DNA of 64,000 nucleotides from NCBI GenBank assembly GCA_963995525.1, contig OZ023206.1, positions 63,460,429-63,524,428 on the forward strand. Direction: 5' to 3'. Every line of letters begins with the position of its first letter. Position 1 is the first letter of the stretch. Below, one piece after another: positions 35,640-46,101 of this stretch. A model generated the notes under the pieces. That model was not told where the DNA came from. It did no database searches and saw nothing but the letters and a program-made list of their open reading frames with translations. The translations under genes were made by a program, and so were the position numbers. Source of the DNA: Escarpia spicata (taxonomy: Eukaryota; Annelida; Polychaeta; Sabellida; Siboglinidae).

Positions 35640-35936
35640 ACTGTGCCAGTGTCGTCGTCGACATCTCTGTCCGTGTCGTCGCGTTCGTCGTCGTCGTCAC
35701 CTCTGTCCGTGTCGTTGCATTCTGCATCATCACCTCTGCCGGAGTCGTCGCGTTCGGCGTCATCTTCTCTGCCGGTGTCGTCGCGTTCGTCGAAGTCATC
35801 TCTGTCCGTGTCGTCGCGTTCGGCGTCGTCATCTCTGTCCGTGTCGTCGCGTTCGGCGTCGTCATCTCTGCCCGAGTCGTCGTGTTTGGCGTCGTCATGT
35901 CTGCCAGTGTCGTCGCGTTCGGCGTCATTGCATGTG
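35640..35936. repeat. 33-bp minisatellite, about 8 copies
   Basis: A unit containing TCTGTCCGTGTCGTCGCGTT and GGCGTCGTCA repeats about eight times. As 33 is a multiple of three, long frames stay open on both strands: SSLSVSSRSAS on plus, and DDAERDDTDRD or TTRTEMTTPNA on minus. An 153-codon plus frame (35487-35948) covers it, but I see no evidence for a real protein. Confidence 0.9.
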
Positions 35937-36092
35937 ACCAATCCATAATTCTTTTTTTCCACTCGAAGCTGCTTGGCTGTTCCTTATTTTGCTGATTTTG
36001 TTAGTCATGTCGCAGGCTCTTGTTGGCGACATATTGATTTGTTCAGTAAATGTTATTCTACTGGTGACGCATGTTGTTATTAATATGGTCAC

Positions 36093-37110
<1,018 letters not shown>

Positions 37111-38460
37111 TCAATCTAAAAAACTAGAGAAAGACCAGAAGTTTTTTTGTTCTTCTTGTTCTTCTTGTTCCTCTTGTTCGGCAGTCACTCGTTGACGTCC
37201 CTCCTCAGCCGCTTGCTCCTGTTGTATATTTTGCTCATCGCTTTGCTTCTTCATGAGTATAACAGTGAAGGCAAGATCAAGAACGACTACCAGCAAGACC
37301 AGACTGATCACGATCGCTGCGGTTATTAAGCTAATGTCACTGGCACTGCTAGAGTCAATGTCAGTGCACGTCGCACCCTTGAAGCCAGCTGCGCACACGC
37401 ACGAACTCACTTGTTCGATCGAGTGGTATTCACAAATTCCGTTGTTTTGACACGGGTTAGTTTTCTCACAGGTAGCACCACAGTGTGTTCCAGGGCAGGC
37501 GCAGCGGTAGTTGTTGGAGGCCGGCAAGTACACGCACGTGCCGCCGTTCGTGCAGTTGTACTGACAAAGGTTCCCGCAGTATCCTGTTCGGCAGACACAG
37601 CGGCGGCTGTTGTTGGCCTCCAAGTACTCGCATGTGTGGTTCCCGCAGGGGTTGTTGCACGTGCGATCAATGTCCATCGGCCGGAACAGCATTACACAAC
37701 TCTTTAGTACACGATTTTCGTTAAAAGAGTCAATATAGGACGATTGATATGTTCGGTCAAGCATATCGATACTGGAGTAATGTCCCGTTAAGTATATTGT
37801 ATGGCAGGTTTTATACCACCACCCGCCGTCGTATGATGGAAAACAATAAGGGTCAGCTGTATGGTCAGGGGTTGAGAATTGAATATTTTTGTGATAATTC
37901 AAAAATGCGACATTTGAACCAACGGAGGTTACTGCACCAAATCGCAACGTGTAGTTAGTAAGCTCGCTATCCACATAGAAATCAACAGCGCCAAAAGTAC
38001 AAGAAGTTCCAATATACGAGTAGGCTTCAATCCGAAGACGAGTACTCTGATTTCTCGTTAGATGATACACCTTTTCGTTGCCCAGCCAAACATTCGTATT
38101 TCCGCCATGGACGCCAAAACCGTTTCTGTAATTCGTCCATGACTTGTTAAACAGTACTGAGTCGTCGACTCGGCGCAATAACACAATCCATCCACCTCCG
38201 GCGGTTGTTTGGTCACACGATACCTGCACTTTCGGTAGAGACGCAGTATCCGCGTATATGGTGTGAGGCCCGTCCTTCGCCGTCGACAATTGGTAGCATC
38301 TTAAATCGAGGCAGTCCTTCGGTTTACAGTTCTGACCAAAGACGACATACAGGGACTTCAATTCGACCAGTAGCAACGTGTATCTGTATATATAACATTG
38401 ATATAAAGTCGCTGGTAAAACCATTACACTAGTTCGCGAAGCATCTCTGTTCACAATCAC
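37111..38460 (-). CDS. Membrane-anchored fibrinogen-related protein with three EGF-like domains
   Basis: A 449-residue open frame. Residues about 45-262 form a fibrinogen C-terminal domain (GGGWIVLLRRVDDS, NYRNGFGVHGGNTNVWLGNE, and a YDGGWWYKTCHTIYLTGHY end). Residues 268-299, 303-331 and 337-365 are EGF-like repeats, each with six Cys. Residues about 377-403 are one hydrophobic membrane helix. The tail is charged, with EEQEEQEEQKNFW. Fibrinogen-related proteins are often secreted lectin-like immune recognition molecules in invertebrates; the membrane helix and tail point to a cell-surface receptor or adhesion form. A signal peptide is not obvious. An acceptor-like TTATATATACAG precedes ATACACG at residue 27, so the first residues may be intronic and an upstream exon may supply the signal. 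The ligand is unknown. Confidence 0.88.
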   Translation of the reverse strand: MIVNRDASRTSVMVLPATLYQCYIYRYTLLLVELKSLYVVFGQNCKPKDCLDLRCYQLSTAKDGPHTIYADTASLPKVQVSCDQTTAGGGWIVLLRRVDDSVLFNKSWTNYRNGFGVHGGNTNVWLGNEKVYHLTRNQSTRLRIEAYSYIGTSCTFGAVDFYVDSELTNYTLRFGAVTSVGSNVAFLNYHKNIQFSTPDHTADPYCFPSYDGGWWYKTCHTIYLTGHYSSIDMLDRTYQSSYIDSFNENRVLKSCVMLFRPMDIDRTCNNPCGNHTCEYLEANNSRRCVCRTGYCGNLCQYNCTNGGTCVYLPASNNYRCACPGTHCGATCEKTNPCQNNGICEYHSIEQVSSCVCAAGFKGATCTDIDSSSASDISLITAAIVISLVLLVVVLDLAFTVILMKKQSDEQNIQQEQAAEEGRQRVTAEQEEQEEQEEQKNFWSFSSFLD

Positions 38461-38589
38461 AAGTTGAAATGACGTTGAAATGACGTTGCTTCGTAACGCT
38501 TAATTGTATTACGTTTTACGTTAATCGTTTACAGAGAAGGATTTTCAAAACATTGCACAATCTGAGAACATTGTACAATGTTTTCATAA

Positions 38590-38905
38590 TAAACAACACA
38601 ATTTTCTTAGTACACAACTAGAAATTTTCGACTCACAATCAACGTTTCGGCCTTCATCGAGGACTGTTCTTCCGCTGCTCGCCAGATGGTGTGACAAGGT
38701 GTTGTGCCACACGCGACTCAGTCGGTATCCCTCTCATCTCTAATCATCGTAGGTGTTGTCTTTTTGATCCAGATGGCCTCCTTAATCCACCGCGCGCACC
38801 TGTATGTATCTCTATCTACCACTTTGACATCGTCACAGTCAATACACAATTGTTTCTGTCCGCATGGTCAATTATCACCGACTTGAGTTCAATGTTTGCC
38901 GAGCC
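38590..38905 (-). mobile_element. Penelope-like element 3' end fragment
   Basis: A minus-strand frame reads DVKVVDRDTYRCARWIKEAI and WIKKTTPTMIRDERDTD, resembling the conserved C-terminal tail of the GIY-YIG endonuclease of Penelope-like elements. It is followed by CGATGAAGGCCGAAACGTTG, a 3' signature seen in such elements. Only the tail is present. Confidence 0.55.
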
Positions 38906-39404
38906 TTGAATTTTTCTCTAGTGAAAAGTCTGGTTGTTAAAGTTTCAACTTCTTTCTAATTTTTTTGAAATTATTTTTAAAACGCACAAAGCTAACCGCC
39001 TACCGTCTCGCACACCCTTAGGCGACACCGAAGAACAATTCTGGGGACGTGGTTTGGTCGTTAACCCTGCTTAATTGCTACGCTATTATTAATATTATTG
39101 TATATTTTATTAAACTCTGCAGTAGGATCTACATTATTGATGGCATTTTTACAGATTTTTTCTGCGAATTTTTAACAAACACTTATAATAAATGTTGTTT
39201 TCTATTACAAACATTTAACGTTTTCGTTAATGTTTGGAAATTATTAGTTTATACTTCAACTAAAAAGAAAATATCAAGAGAACTACATTGGCTGAGGCCA
39301 GATAAAGCGAAAGTAGTATTTTAGTCTTTTTGGATAAGCATCCGTGGTGCGTGCGGGGTCCCATGGAGAAATTCTAAGATGGCGCCTGTCTCCACGTGAC
39401 CTAT
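38906..39404. other. No gene seen
   Basis: AT-rich host-like sequence. A YY1-like AAGATGGCGCC occurs at 39376. Confidence 0.4.
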
Positions 39405-39550
39405 ACCCTGGCGGAAAGAAGTGTAAGTAGTGCAGCCACCTGGCGGAAAGTGAAGGAGGTAGTGTCTGTGTCTGCTGTTGTGGGGGATTTAGCCTGTCAC
39501 GACTTCCTAGTGGAAGTAGTGCCACCTGGCGGAATGTTATGGAGGTAGTG
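39405..39550. repeat. Three spaced CCTGGCGGAA repeats
   Basis: CCTGGCGGAAAGAAG (about 39408), CCACCTGGCGGAAAGTGAAG with GAGGTAGTG (about 39436) and CCACCTGGCGGAATGTTATG with GAGGTAGTG (about 39522) are related copies. They stand just outside the left part of the virus-like element. Confidence 0.7.
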
Positions 39551-39766
39551 CCTCCTGCGGGGGTAAAGAGGTGTTCACTTAGACATAATTATGTGTGTGT
39601 ATGAATGCGCGTGTACGAAAGAACTAACGAAACACAAGAGTATACGAGTGCACTTTTTTGACCAAAGATACCAGCTTAATGCATACGTGTGATATCACAC
39701 ATGAAACCGTGTTTTTAGTAACCGAAGACAAGTGGACGATGTGACATTGCGGGTGAGCGAATACCA

Positions 39767-39905
39767 CGTCAGCGGTCGTGAGCTTACGGATCATTACGAC
39801 CACGCCAGTGGCTCGTAGGGTGGTGGTACGAATTACGGGTGTCTGAACACCGCGGCAGAGATCGTGAGCTTACGGCTGTGTGACCACAGCGCCATAGGCT
39901 CGAAC
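39767..39905. repeat. Imperfect tandem duplication, about 81-bp period
   Basis: TCGTGAGCTTACGG occurs at about 39776 and 39857, each followed by GACCAC(G/A)CCA-like and GGCTCG words. It lies next to the 3' end of the protease gene and may be part of the terminus of the element. Confidence 0.7.
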
Positions 39906-39967
39906 GATAATGATAATGATGATACTCGCCCGTTAATGAATCACGGTACATGCACGAAACACACATC

Positions 39968-40418
39968 TTATTGCAGTTGTTTAAGCCAATCGAATACACG
40001 GCAATCGTTTGCTACCAGATCAGTGCCGAAACCGTTCACGAATTCCTTCATGGGAAGTTCACGACAGCGAAACATGAGATAAGCAACTCAGTTTTGTCCG
40101 CAAACGTTAGACACGGAACCATTAAGTCTCTTGGAATTATGAGTCCATGTTACACAATGCTTATTCAAGAATCGACGGAACTCGACGTGCCGTGGCGCCA
40201 AGACGTAAGAGCAGAAGTAATCACCGTGACCTTTGCCGTCTACGTAGAGCGCTATCCAATGTTCGTCCGGTTTACCCGTGTCGTGCGTGTTGCACACACA
40301 GGCGACCGGGTAAGCGTCTATCTTTAGAGCGAGGAGTACGTCTTTGGGTACGATCCCACGAATGATGCCACCGGCGTGCGGATCCAGGGCGAGTATGCGG
40401 AAGAACTGCAGTGTTTCC
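39968..40418 (-). pseudogene. Adenain-like cysteine protease of the virus-like element
   Basis: The family cleaves capsid precursors during virion maturation. Seen: IVPKDVLLALKIDAYP, CNTHDTGKPDEHWIALYVDG with the catalytic His, GHGDYFCSY, then SNVCGQ. The codon two places after this Gln, where the family has the catalytic Cys, is TGA (40088-40090). The same frame then stays open for 36 codons (AYLMFRCRE and DWLKQLQ) to TAA at 39968. The position usually acidic after YF reads Cys. No ATG is left at the junction with the capsid gene. Either a pseudogene or, less likely, a recoded TGA. Confidence 0.75.
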
Positions 40419-40422
40419 AACA

Positions 40423-41600
40423 GTAGTCGTAGATGACGTTGCGACTCTTGTCGATCTATGGCACGGTCTCGAACTTGTCGTAGGCAACGTCGTTCACAGT
40501 GATCGTCACGGAAATGAATCTCGATGTGCAGGTTGCCCTTTTGAACCAGATGGAAGCAACAGTCGTCGCACGCATCGGGGGTGAGGTCCAAGCCGAAGAA
40601 GGTGTTGCCGTGTCGGAAGTCGGCGCGAGACAAGCCGTTGCCTTCGTCTTGCCACACCTTACCCGTCGAGGTGAACAGGTTGTGTTCTGACGAAGAAGCC
40701 GTCGTCGAAATTGGGCTGGAAAGGTTTGGAGGGTATCTGTCGACCGTCCACGTATACGGCGAGGAAGTTGATGTGGTTGTTTGTTGGCGTAAAAGGGATT
40801 TCTGGCGTAGGTTCCGTTGTAGGCGTCGTTATCGATGCAGCACAGCGCAAGACGTTTCGGAAGAGTGCCAAGGAAGATATTCTCGTACTTGTGCGAGCGG
40901 GTACCCGTGGGAATGGAGTAGACCTTGCAGTCGACTGGTCGCACCGGATATTTGGCATGGTTTTTTCGAGGGCTTTGATATGAGCCATCTGCACGCCCGG
41001 ATTCAGGGTGGCCTTCTTGACGAACAGTGTGGCGTTGACGATCTTTATCTTGTAGTCGGGGTTGGCGCCACCGGCCATCATCGCGAACGTACCCTTTTCT
41101 GCACATAAGGCCTATATTGACCTCGACGCCGTTGATGAGGAATTTATCCTTGACGAACAGGTCCAAGTGGAGACGAACCATCATGTCGACCACGCGACTC
41201 TGTGCGATCATTTTGCGTTTGTTGACGAACCACGCGTTGGCTGTATCGCCGACGGCTATTTCGATGGTTTCCATGCGATTGGCCGTGTCATTGTGCCACA
41301 TCTGACTGGTCAGTTGCGTCTCCTTGGAATCGTCTCCGTAACTGAGCAGCGTTTCTATGTACGCGCGGTACGGGTACGTGTTGGTCGAGGGAGTCACGAG
41401 CGTTCCGTTCAGGTAGACGTCGACCTGACTGAACAGCGAATAGAGCCAGTTATTCACGGGATCGGCGGCGTCCAGGTCGGCTCCGTCGGCACGCGTCACC
41501 TTCGCTTAAACGTGTAACATCGTCTGGAGAGGTCCAGGTAATCGTCTCCCGAACCGGGTTTGACGAATTCTACCAGTCCACCCGGGTCGATCGATGACAT
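40423..41600 (-). pseudogene. Major capsid protein (double jelly-roll type), broken
   Basis: This is the hexon-like shell protein. N-terminal part: IDPGGLVEFVKPGSGDDYLD, then in another frame VNNWLYSLFSQVDVYLNGTL, YPYRAYIETLLSYG and WFVNKRKMIAQS. The middle part is in frame 40659-41081 (NPGVQMAHIKALEKT). The C-terminal part has HGNTFFGLDLTPDACDDC, and IDKSRNVIYDY at the end. Frames change near 41510, 41080, 40660 and 40500, and TAG at 40456 interrupts the last part. It lies between the pVI-like gene and the protease, as in related elements. Start chosen at the ATG at 41600; the open frame reaches further upstream without another clear start. Confidence 0.8.
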
Positions 41601-41656
41601 GGGTTGATGTTGTACGGTGTGACTATCGATGATGCCGATGTGAGTCACACGATAGT

Positions 41657-42059
41657 TTATACACGAAATCTATCGTCGATTATGTCGGACACACGTGTCT
41701 TCTTCCTGTTCCGTCTCCCGGCTGTACTGACTCGTTTCTTAGCGGATGCGTGTCTTATACTCTTACGCGGTTGGACACCAGGAGTTAAGAGGTCGCTCAT
41801 CATGTCTCTACTGGCAGCGGTGACGCGACGTTTGGCGGCAGTTCTGATGTACTGTCTCGACGAGACGTCGTCGGCTATGTGCGCGCCGGTCAATACCGCT
41901 CTTTCCCAACGCCACGGCACCTCTCTAGACGAACGGCATGACGCTACTCAGTAGACCTCCGAATAGACTTCCTAGTCCGTATCCTCGTTAGTATCAGGCA
42001 CCCGCGAAATATGGAAGCGCACCGCCCGCTTGACGCGTGTAGTAATCGTTGTAATGCAT
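41657..42059 (-). pseudogene. pVI-like minor capsid/core protein, broken
   Basis: Starts MHYNDYYTRQAGGALPYFAG. A Gly-rich segment GYGLGSLFGGLLSSVMPFV follows, then a basic region AAKRRVTAASRDMMSD and KKRVSTAGRRNRKKTR. The pattern, an amphipathic glycine-rich helix near the N terminus followed by a basic tail, fits the minor capsid protein that resembles adenovirus pVI. In-frame TGA (41994), TAA (41988) and TAG (41925), plus a frame change near 41900, break it. The ATG is 3 bp after the penton-like stop. Confidence 0.65.
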
Positions 42060-42061
42060 CT

Positions 42062-42847
42062 CTAGAACAGTGCCGTTCGTCGCCGTCGGAAATGAAGTGT
42101 CACCGTCACCTTACGGACCTCGAATGGCACGAGTCTTCCAGTGTCATCTCTTATATCGATCTCGATCGTACCAAACTCTTTGTAGAGTACGTACTTAGTT
42201 TTTTCAAAGGTCTTCGACATGATGTCGCTGTGGCTACCGCTCAGTGGGACGATGCGCAGCAGTGGTACGAGGCTGTCACACGACATCCGTGTAGACGTAG
42301 AGCGATTCGAGCCCTCGTTCCGTGTTCACTACGGTGTCTGCTTCTGTGATATATACCTTTTACTCGGAATTTGTGGGATCCTTCGGGAGAGCCGGCAACG
42401 GATTGTCGCGAAAGCCGGAAATGGTGGTCAGCATAGCGCCGCGGAAGACGGTATTCGGTAGCATGTGCATCGTTATCTTATGCGTGATGGTAGTGTAGCT
42501 CAGTTTCACCCTTCCATCCCCCGCCACGCGACGTAGAGCGGCGTTAATCGCGATGACTAGCGTCCAAAGATCTTTATAGTGTCCTGTCTCGATTCTGGTA
42601 CACTTCGTGTGCATGGGCCACACGTTCGTCGCCTCTTCTACCGGTAGCGTTACAGCGAGCCACGCGTCGGTTTCTATAACGTTTACCAACTGTGGGGGTA
42701 CTGTATCTCTACCAGTCCACACTCCCATCGTCCCGGTAGGACGATACGTAGCGGTAGCGTCGTAATGTAGTGGGTCCGCGTGTTATCGGGGTGCGTGCGC
42801 ATGAAAGCATTGCTAGCCAACGTGAGATAGAAATCACTCGTCGTCAT
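42062..42847 (-). pseudogene. Penton-like minor capsid protein, broken
   Basis: Begins MTTSDFYLTLASNAFMRTHP, then DNTR and GRWECGLVEIQYPHSW, the conserved start of the penton-like single jelly-roll protein. It continues in a second frame from 42683 (VIETDAWLAVTLPVEEATNV) and a third from about 42280 (SLVPLLRIVPLSG, GTIEIDIRDDTG and VTVTLHFR). Frame changes near 42683 and 42280 and TAA at 42360 interrupt it. Its ATG overlaps the end of the upstream membrane-protein gene. Confidence 0.78.
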
Positions 42848-43127
42848 GTTGCTGTTGTTTCAGCATCGAGCTAGGTAGCAGGTAACCCAACGAACTGCTC
42901 AACAGGGCCGTTTACAGAGTCGGATTCCCGTGTCCGATCGACAGTTTGTAGATGCTGACCAAGATGACCGTGTTTAAGACGACGACCTAACACAAAAACA
43001 TGATCTCCTCTTTGGGACACACGGTACCGAAGATTTGCCACTGAGTCCTCTCTTTCTGTGACGGCGGAGCGTCGATTTCGTCGTCGTCGTCGCTAACGGT
43101 GACCTGTGATGTCGTCTCGTCCGTCAT
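42834..43127 (-). pseudogene. Small membrane protein of the element
   Basis: ATG at 43127. An acidic start (DDDDEIDAPP), then QWQIFGTVCPKEEIMFLC, a hydrophobic segment VVVLNTVILVSIYKLSIG and ALLSSSLGYLLPSSMLK. I recognise this as a small membrane protein often kept next to the penton gene in these elements; its job is not known to me. TAG at 42987 and TAA at 42911 lie in frame. The stop at 42834 overlaps the start of the penton-like gene. Confidence 0.6.
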
Positions 43128-43160
43128 GGGTGGGCGAATGAAAGCTTGTCGGAAGTATGA

Positions 43161-44180
43161 CTAGTCTTTATAGCCGACGAGGGCCTTCGCATCGATCCAG
43201 CTCTTGAATTTCGAAGGAGCTTCCCTACGCCTGCCCACCTTGCTTCGCTCCTCTATCGACTCGGCACGGTACAGTTTATTGGCCGGAACCGTCACCTTCT
43301 ACAACTCCGGTTCGTAGAAAGTACCTTCCAGTATCTCTCCGAGATCGTCCGTGAATATATCCTCGGTCCAATTCGCCGTGTACCCTTTATCGAAGCGTCT
43401 CTTGACCTTGCTGATACGCACGCGATCCGCCACGTTGTACTTGGGCACACCCATGCCGTGCTGACCACCGTACAACCGCTGCTACACCTCTTCCTCATTC
43501 GACGCATTCACCTGCGACGGAGCCATACCAACGCTGCGGTGAGGAGTGTCGTTGTACGAGCGTACCAGGTCCTGAAGGATATCCATGTATTGCCACGTCT
43601 CGTGTTTCGTTAGGTATCGCCACATACGCGTCTTTAACGTACGATTAAAGCGTTCACGATGCTTGCCTTAGTCTCCTCGTTGTAGGTGGAGAAGTGATGG
43701 ATACCGTACTTTTCCAATACACCCCGAACGCCACGGTTCAGGAATTCCAGATCTGTCGGTCTGCAATGTCAGCGGACGATCGCCGTCGCCGGTGAACAGT
43801 CCATTCAGCGCTATCGCCATCTACGTCGCCGACTTGGTCTTCAGCGGAACGCATCGGGCGACTTTCGAGAAGATGTCGATCACCGTGAGTAGGAACGCCG
43901 TACTTTCGTTGTCTCTTTTTTGTCTGGACACGTCGACTAGATCGGCCTGCCACTGTTGATTCCGGCCTCCGGCGACCACACGTCGCCGCCGGAAACGAAC
44001 TCTCACCGGTTTGTGTAGGGTATTGGCGTTCTGTTCCGATAACCATAGTTCGACAACCTTTCTCTGTACACGCTGGATAGATCTGAAAGTGGCTCGGCGA
44101 AAAGATTTGGCTCCCCCGTAACTTCCTACCTTGGCGGGGTCGAAGTAGACTCCCTGCAGCTGTTTGCGATGGCGGGCCAT
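43161..44180 (-). pseudogene. rve-type (retroviral-like) integrase, broken
   Basis: DDE integrase that would insert the element in host DNA. Starts MARHRKQLQGVYFDPAKVGS. The core shows QWQADLVDVSRQKRDN (first Asp), FLLTVIDIFSKVARCVPLKT, then LTLQTD (second Asp) and KASIV with RFNRTLKTRMWRYLTK. Frame changes near 43738 and 43650 occur; the second falls at the third catalytic acid. In-frame TAGs at 43821, 43482 and 43299 are present. The C-terminal part has PHRSVGMAPSQVNASNEEEV and YNVADRVRISKVKRRFDKGY, an SH3-like tail. The start overlaps the end of the previous gene. Confidence 0.88.
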
Positions 44181-44770
44181 GATGACGTACGGATGATGTA
44201 ATCAATGGTAATCCCGCTCACGATGTGAAGTCCGGCGTAAGCGACAGCGGCACACAGACAACATAGACTTCCGAGTTGGCGCACAAACACCTGCCATCCC
44301 ATCGGGTCGCCGACGGTCTTGTGCTTGCGCAACAGATCGTTCACGAGATCCACCACGTTAATTCCGGATACCGCCAATCCTTTGTGCATGAGCTCTCCGC
44401 GCGCAGTCTACGCGACGTCACGTTTCAGACGTTCTATCAGTCGTCTGGCTTTGGTCTGCAGCGCCTTGGGAACGCTGTCGACGACTTCCGCTTATATACC
44501 TCCCGCCGCCGCCGCCGTGGTCACTGGCGAACCTTGCGCGTCCTTGTTCACCGTCATCACGCGAACCGGTTCACGCGTGCGTCGATCGGCCAACGCGTTG
44601 TAGCGTTGCAACACTTGATTATATATGACGACCTTGTCTCCGTCTGTTAGATCGTGTCTGTCGAGTATGGCTTTCACCTCGTCGTCAAGGACCTGAGCCT
44701 TGCGTCCTAGGTTATCCGTCGATGGTGGCGCGCGTAGACTGTCCAACAGTCGTGGATCTATCAAGGCCAT
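44126..44770 (-). pseudogene. Conserved small protein of the element, function unknown
   Basis: MALIDPRLLDSLRAPPSTDN, KVVIYNQVLQRYNALADRRT, then, past TAA at 44492, EVVDSVPKALQTKARRLIER and, past TAG at 44408, GINVVDLVNDLLRKHKT. The GELMHKGLAVSG and GW..FVRQLGSL segments resemble a protein that recurs in Maverick-like elements of invertebrates. I know no function. It sits between the integrase and another small gene, on the same strand. Confidence 0.55.
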
Positions 44771-44791
44771 CTTCCGTGCGTTTTCCTTTGT

Positions 44792-45155
44792 CTACTTGAG
44801 TAGCACTTCTTTGAGCAAGGGTAGAAAGACCGCACCAGTCAACGGTGCTAGCAAAGCCGACAAGAAACCGCCGGTCTGTCTCGCGCCGACCTGGTTAACC
44901 CGTAGCAAGATGCGACGTCTCCTCGTCGCCGGCACGCCACTCTGTGCTAAGTTGCGCAGGTTCGTTCTGTACCTACTCAAATGGCGTCTCTGAACGTCGG
45001 TCAAAGGAATGTTCTTCTTCTATATGTTGTAGGCACACTCGGCTAATGCACACAACAGATCGGTGTCGGCTGTTCAGCGCCTGTATGCAGAGTATGTGTC
45101 TATTCACGAGTTCGGACACGCTGCGACTGAAGTGACGAGGCGCGTGCGCGGTCAT
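44792..45155 (-). pseudogene. Conserved small basic protein of the element
   Basis: Readable part: ADTDLLCALAECAYNI, TAG at 45020, NIPLTDVQRRHLSRYRTNLR, then VGARQTGGFLSALLAPLTG and AVFLPLLKEVLLK. A basic helical N part is followed by a Gly/Leu-rich hydrophobic end. Similar proteins occur between the ATPase and integrase genes of related elements. Function unknown. The 5' end is unclear because of TGAs near 45070-45110. Confidence 0.5.
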
Positions 45156-45156
45156 C

Positions 45157-45780
45157 TTATATCTTGGGCTGATACACGTACTGAACGCCGTCGTCCAGAA
45201 GGACGGCCGTGCGCAGACGCATGTCTTCGGGCGTGTCCTGTTTCAGATCGATCAGGAGATAACCGTTTGCTGGCGACCTGGCGTCTTCGAACGCGTCCTG
45301 TACGAACTTCAGGCGTCCCGGATACATTTGTCGCGCCAAGTGACCTATCTGTGTCGCGTCGCGAGGATTCTAGAAGAACACCATGTATTACGTGTTCAGA
45401 CTGATATTGCGACTCTCCTTGTTTTTCAGAAACAGGTTCTGCACGAGATACAGTACGGACGTGTTCTGGTGATGACTCTTTTTCGTGAACAAGGTCGTTA
45501 CCCATTCGTCCGTTTCCGCCATCAGATCGTCGAACACCACGAGGTTTCGCGTCGCCGCGTTGAACGCGCCGCTCGGCATGCCTTCCTCAAAGCGTACCGA
45601 GTCGTTGACGACAGCGGAGTAGGCGCTCTGCCATTCTCCGAAACACCACGTGAACTTTCCGGGAGGCGGATCGATCATCGTTTCGGCGTGACGTAGCATG
45701 CGCGTCACGAACGTAGTTTTACCACATCCCGTCGGACCCGCGACGATGCAGGTGAAGGGATGTTTCCATCGCGTGTCCAT
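45157..45780 (-). pseudogene. FtsK/HerA-type packaging ATPase
   Basis: This family pumps viral DNA into capsids. A single frame of 207 codons has Walker A GPTGCGKTTF near residue 16, Walker B RNLVVFDDLM, and an Asn/Gln-rich sensor region (TSVLYLVQNLFLKNKESRNI). It then has NPRDATQIGHLARQMYPG and GYLLIDLKQDTPEDMRLRT. Only two in-frame stops interrupt it, TAA at 45388 and TAG at 45370, with no frameshift, so it is the least damaged gene of the element. The start MDTRWKHPFTCIVAGPTGCG is clear. Confidence 0.9.
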
Positions 45781-45845
45781 GATTGTGCGTGTTCTAGTAG
45801 GTGGCGGTGGTCACGCTCGACAATGTCGCGTTGCCCGCTGTGACG

Positions 45846-45977
45846 TTAGATCCGACGATGATACCTCCACCACACCACGAGGAGCGAAGGAGGAGAACAT
45901 ATAACAAGACGTATAAGACGTACAGGTACGACTGTTCCTACTAGAGCAACTCCTACGACTGCTCGCGTCCGTGACAT
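45846..45977 (-). CDS. Small hydrophobic ORF between polymerase and ATPase
   Basis: A 43-codon frame, MSRTRAVVGVALVGTVVPVR.., basic at the start with a hydrophobic middle. It may be a short membrane protein of the element. It is not recognised and may be chance. Frames on either side are also open, so the real gene may be in another frame. Confidence 0.3.
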   Translation of the reverse strand: MSRTRAVVGVALVGTVVPVRLIRLVICSPPSLLVVWWRYHRRI

Positions 45978-46020
45978 GGTGCTCTATTTTTGTGTGTGTG
46001 TCTACATTCTGCCTACTAAC

Positions 46021-46095
46021 CGCGTGACAGCTAGAGGCGCCTCTATTCCCAACTGACGTAGGGCCGCGTTTGCTCTTTGTGCCAGCTACCGTCGA
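46021..46095. repeat. Copy 1 of a 75-bp block (GGCGCC/TGACGTAG)
   Basis: AGAGGCGCCTCTATTCCCAA, then CTGACGTAGGGCC and TGCTCTTTGTG, match 50062-50140 in direct orientation. It lies in the gap after the polymerase stop. Confidence 0.75.
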
Positions 46096-46101
46096 TCGTC
46101 G

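Noticed and set aside
39376..39386. YY1 site AAGATGGCGCC as promoter for the virus-like element
   Set aside because: It lies at the 3' side of all its genes, so it cannot serve their promoters.
41988..45390. UAR read as glutamine in the element
   Set aside because: Some sites would fit, but several fit Trp, Leu or Glu better, frameshifts abound, and the ATPase gene ends in TAA where expected. Kept only as a test under the stop-codon finding.
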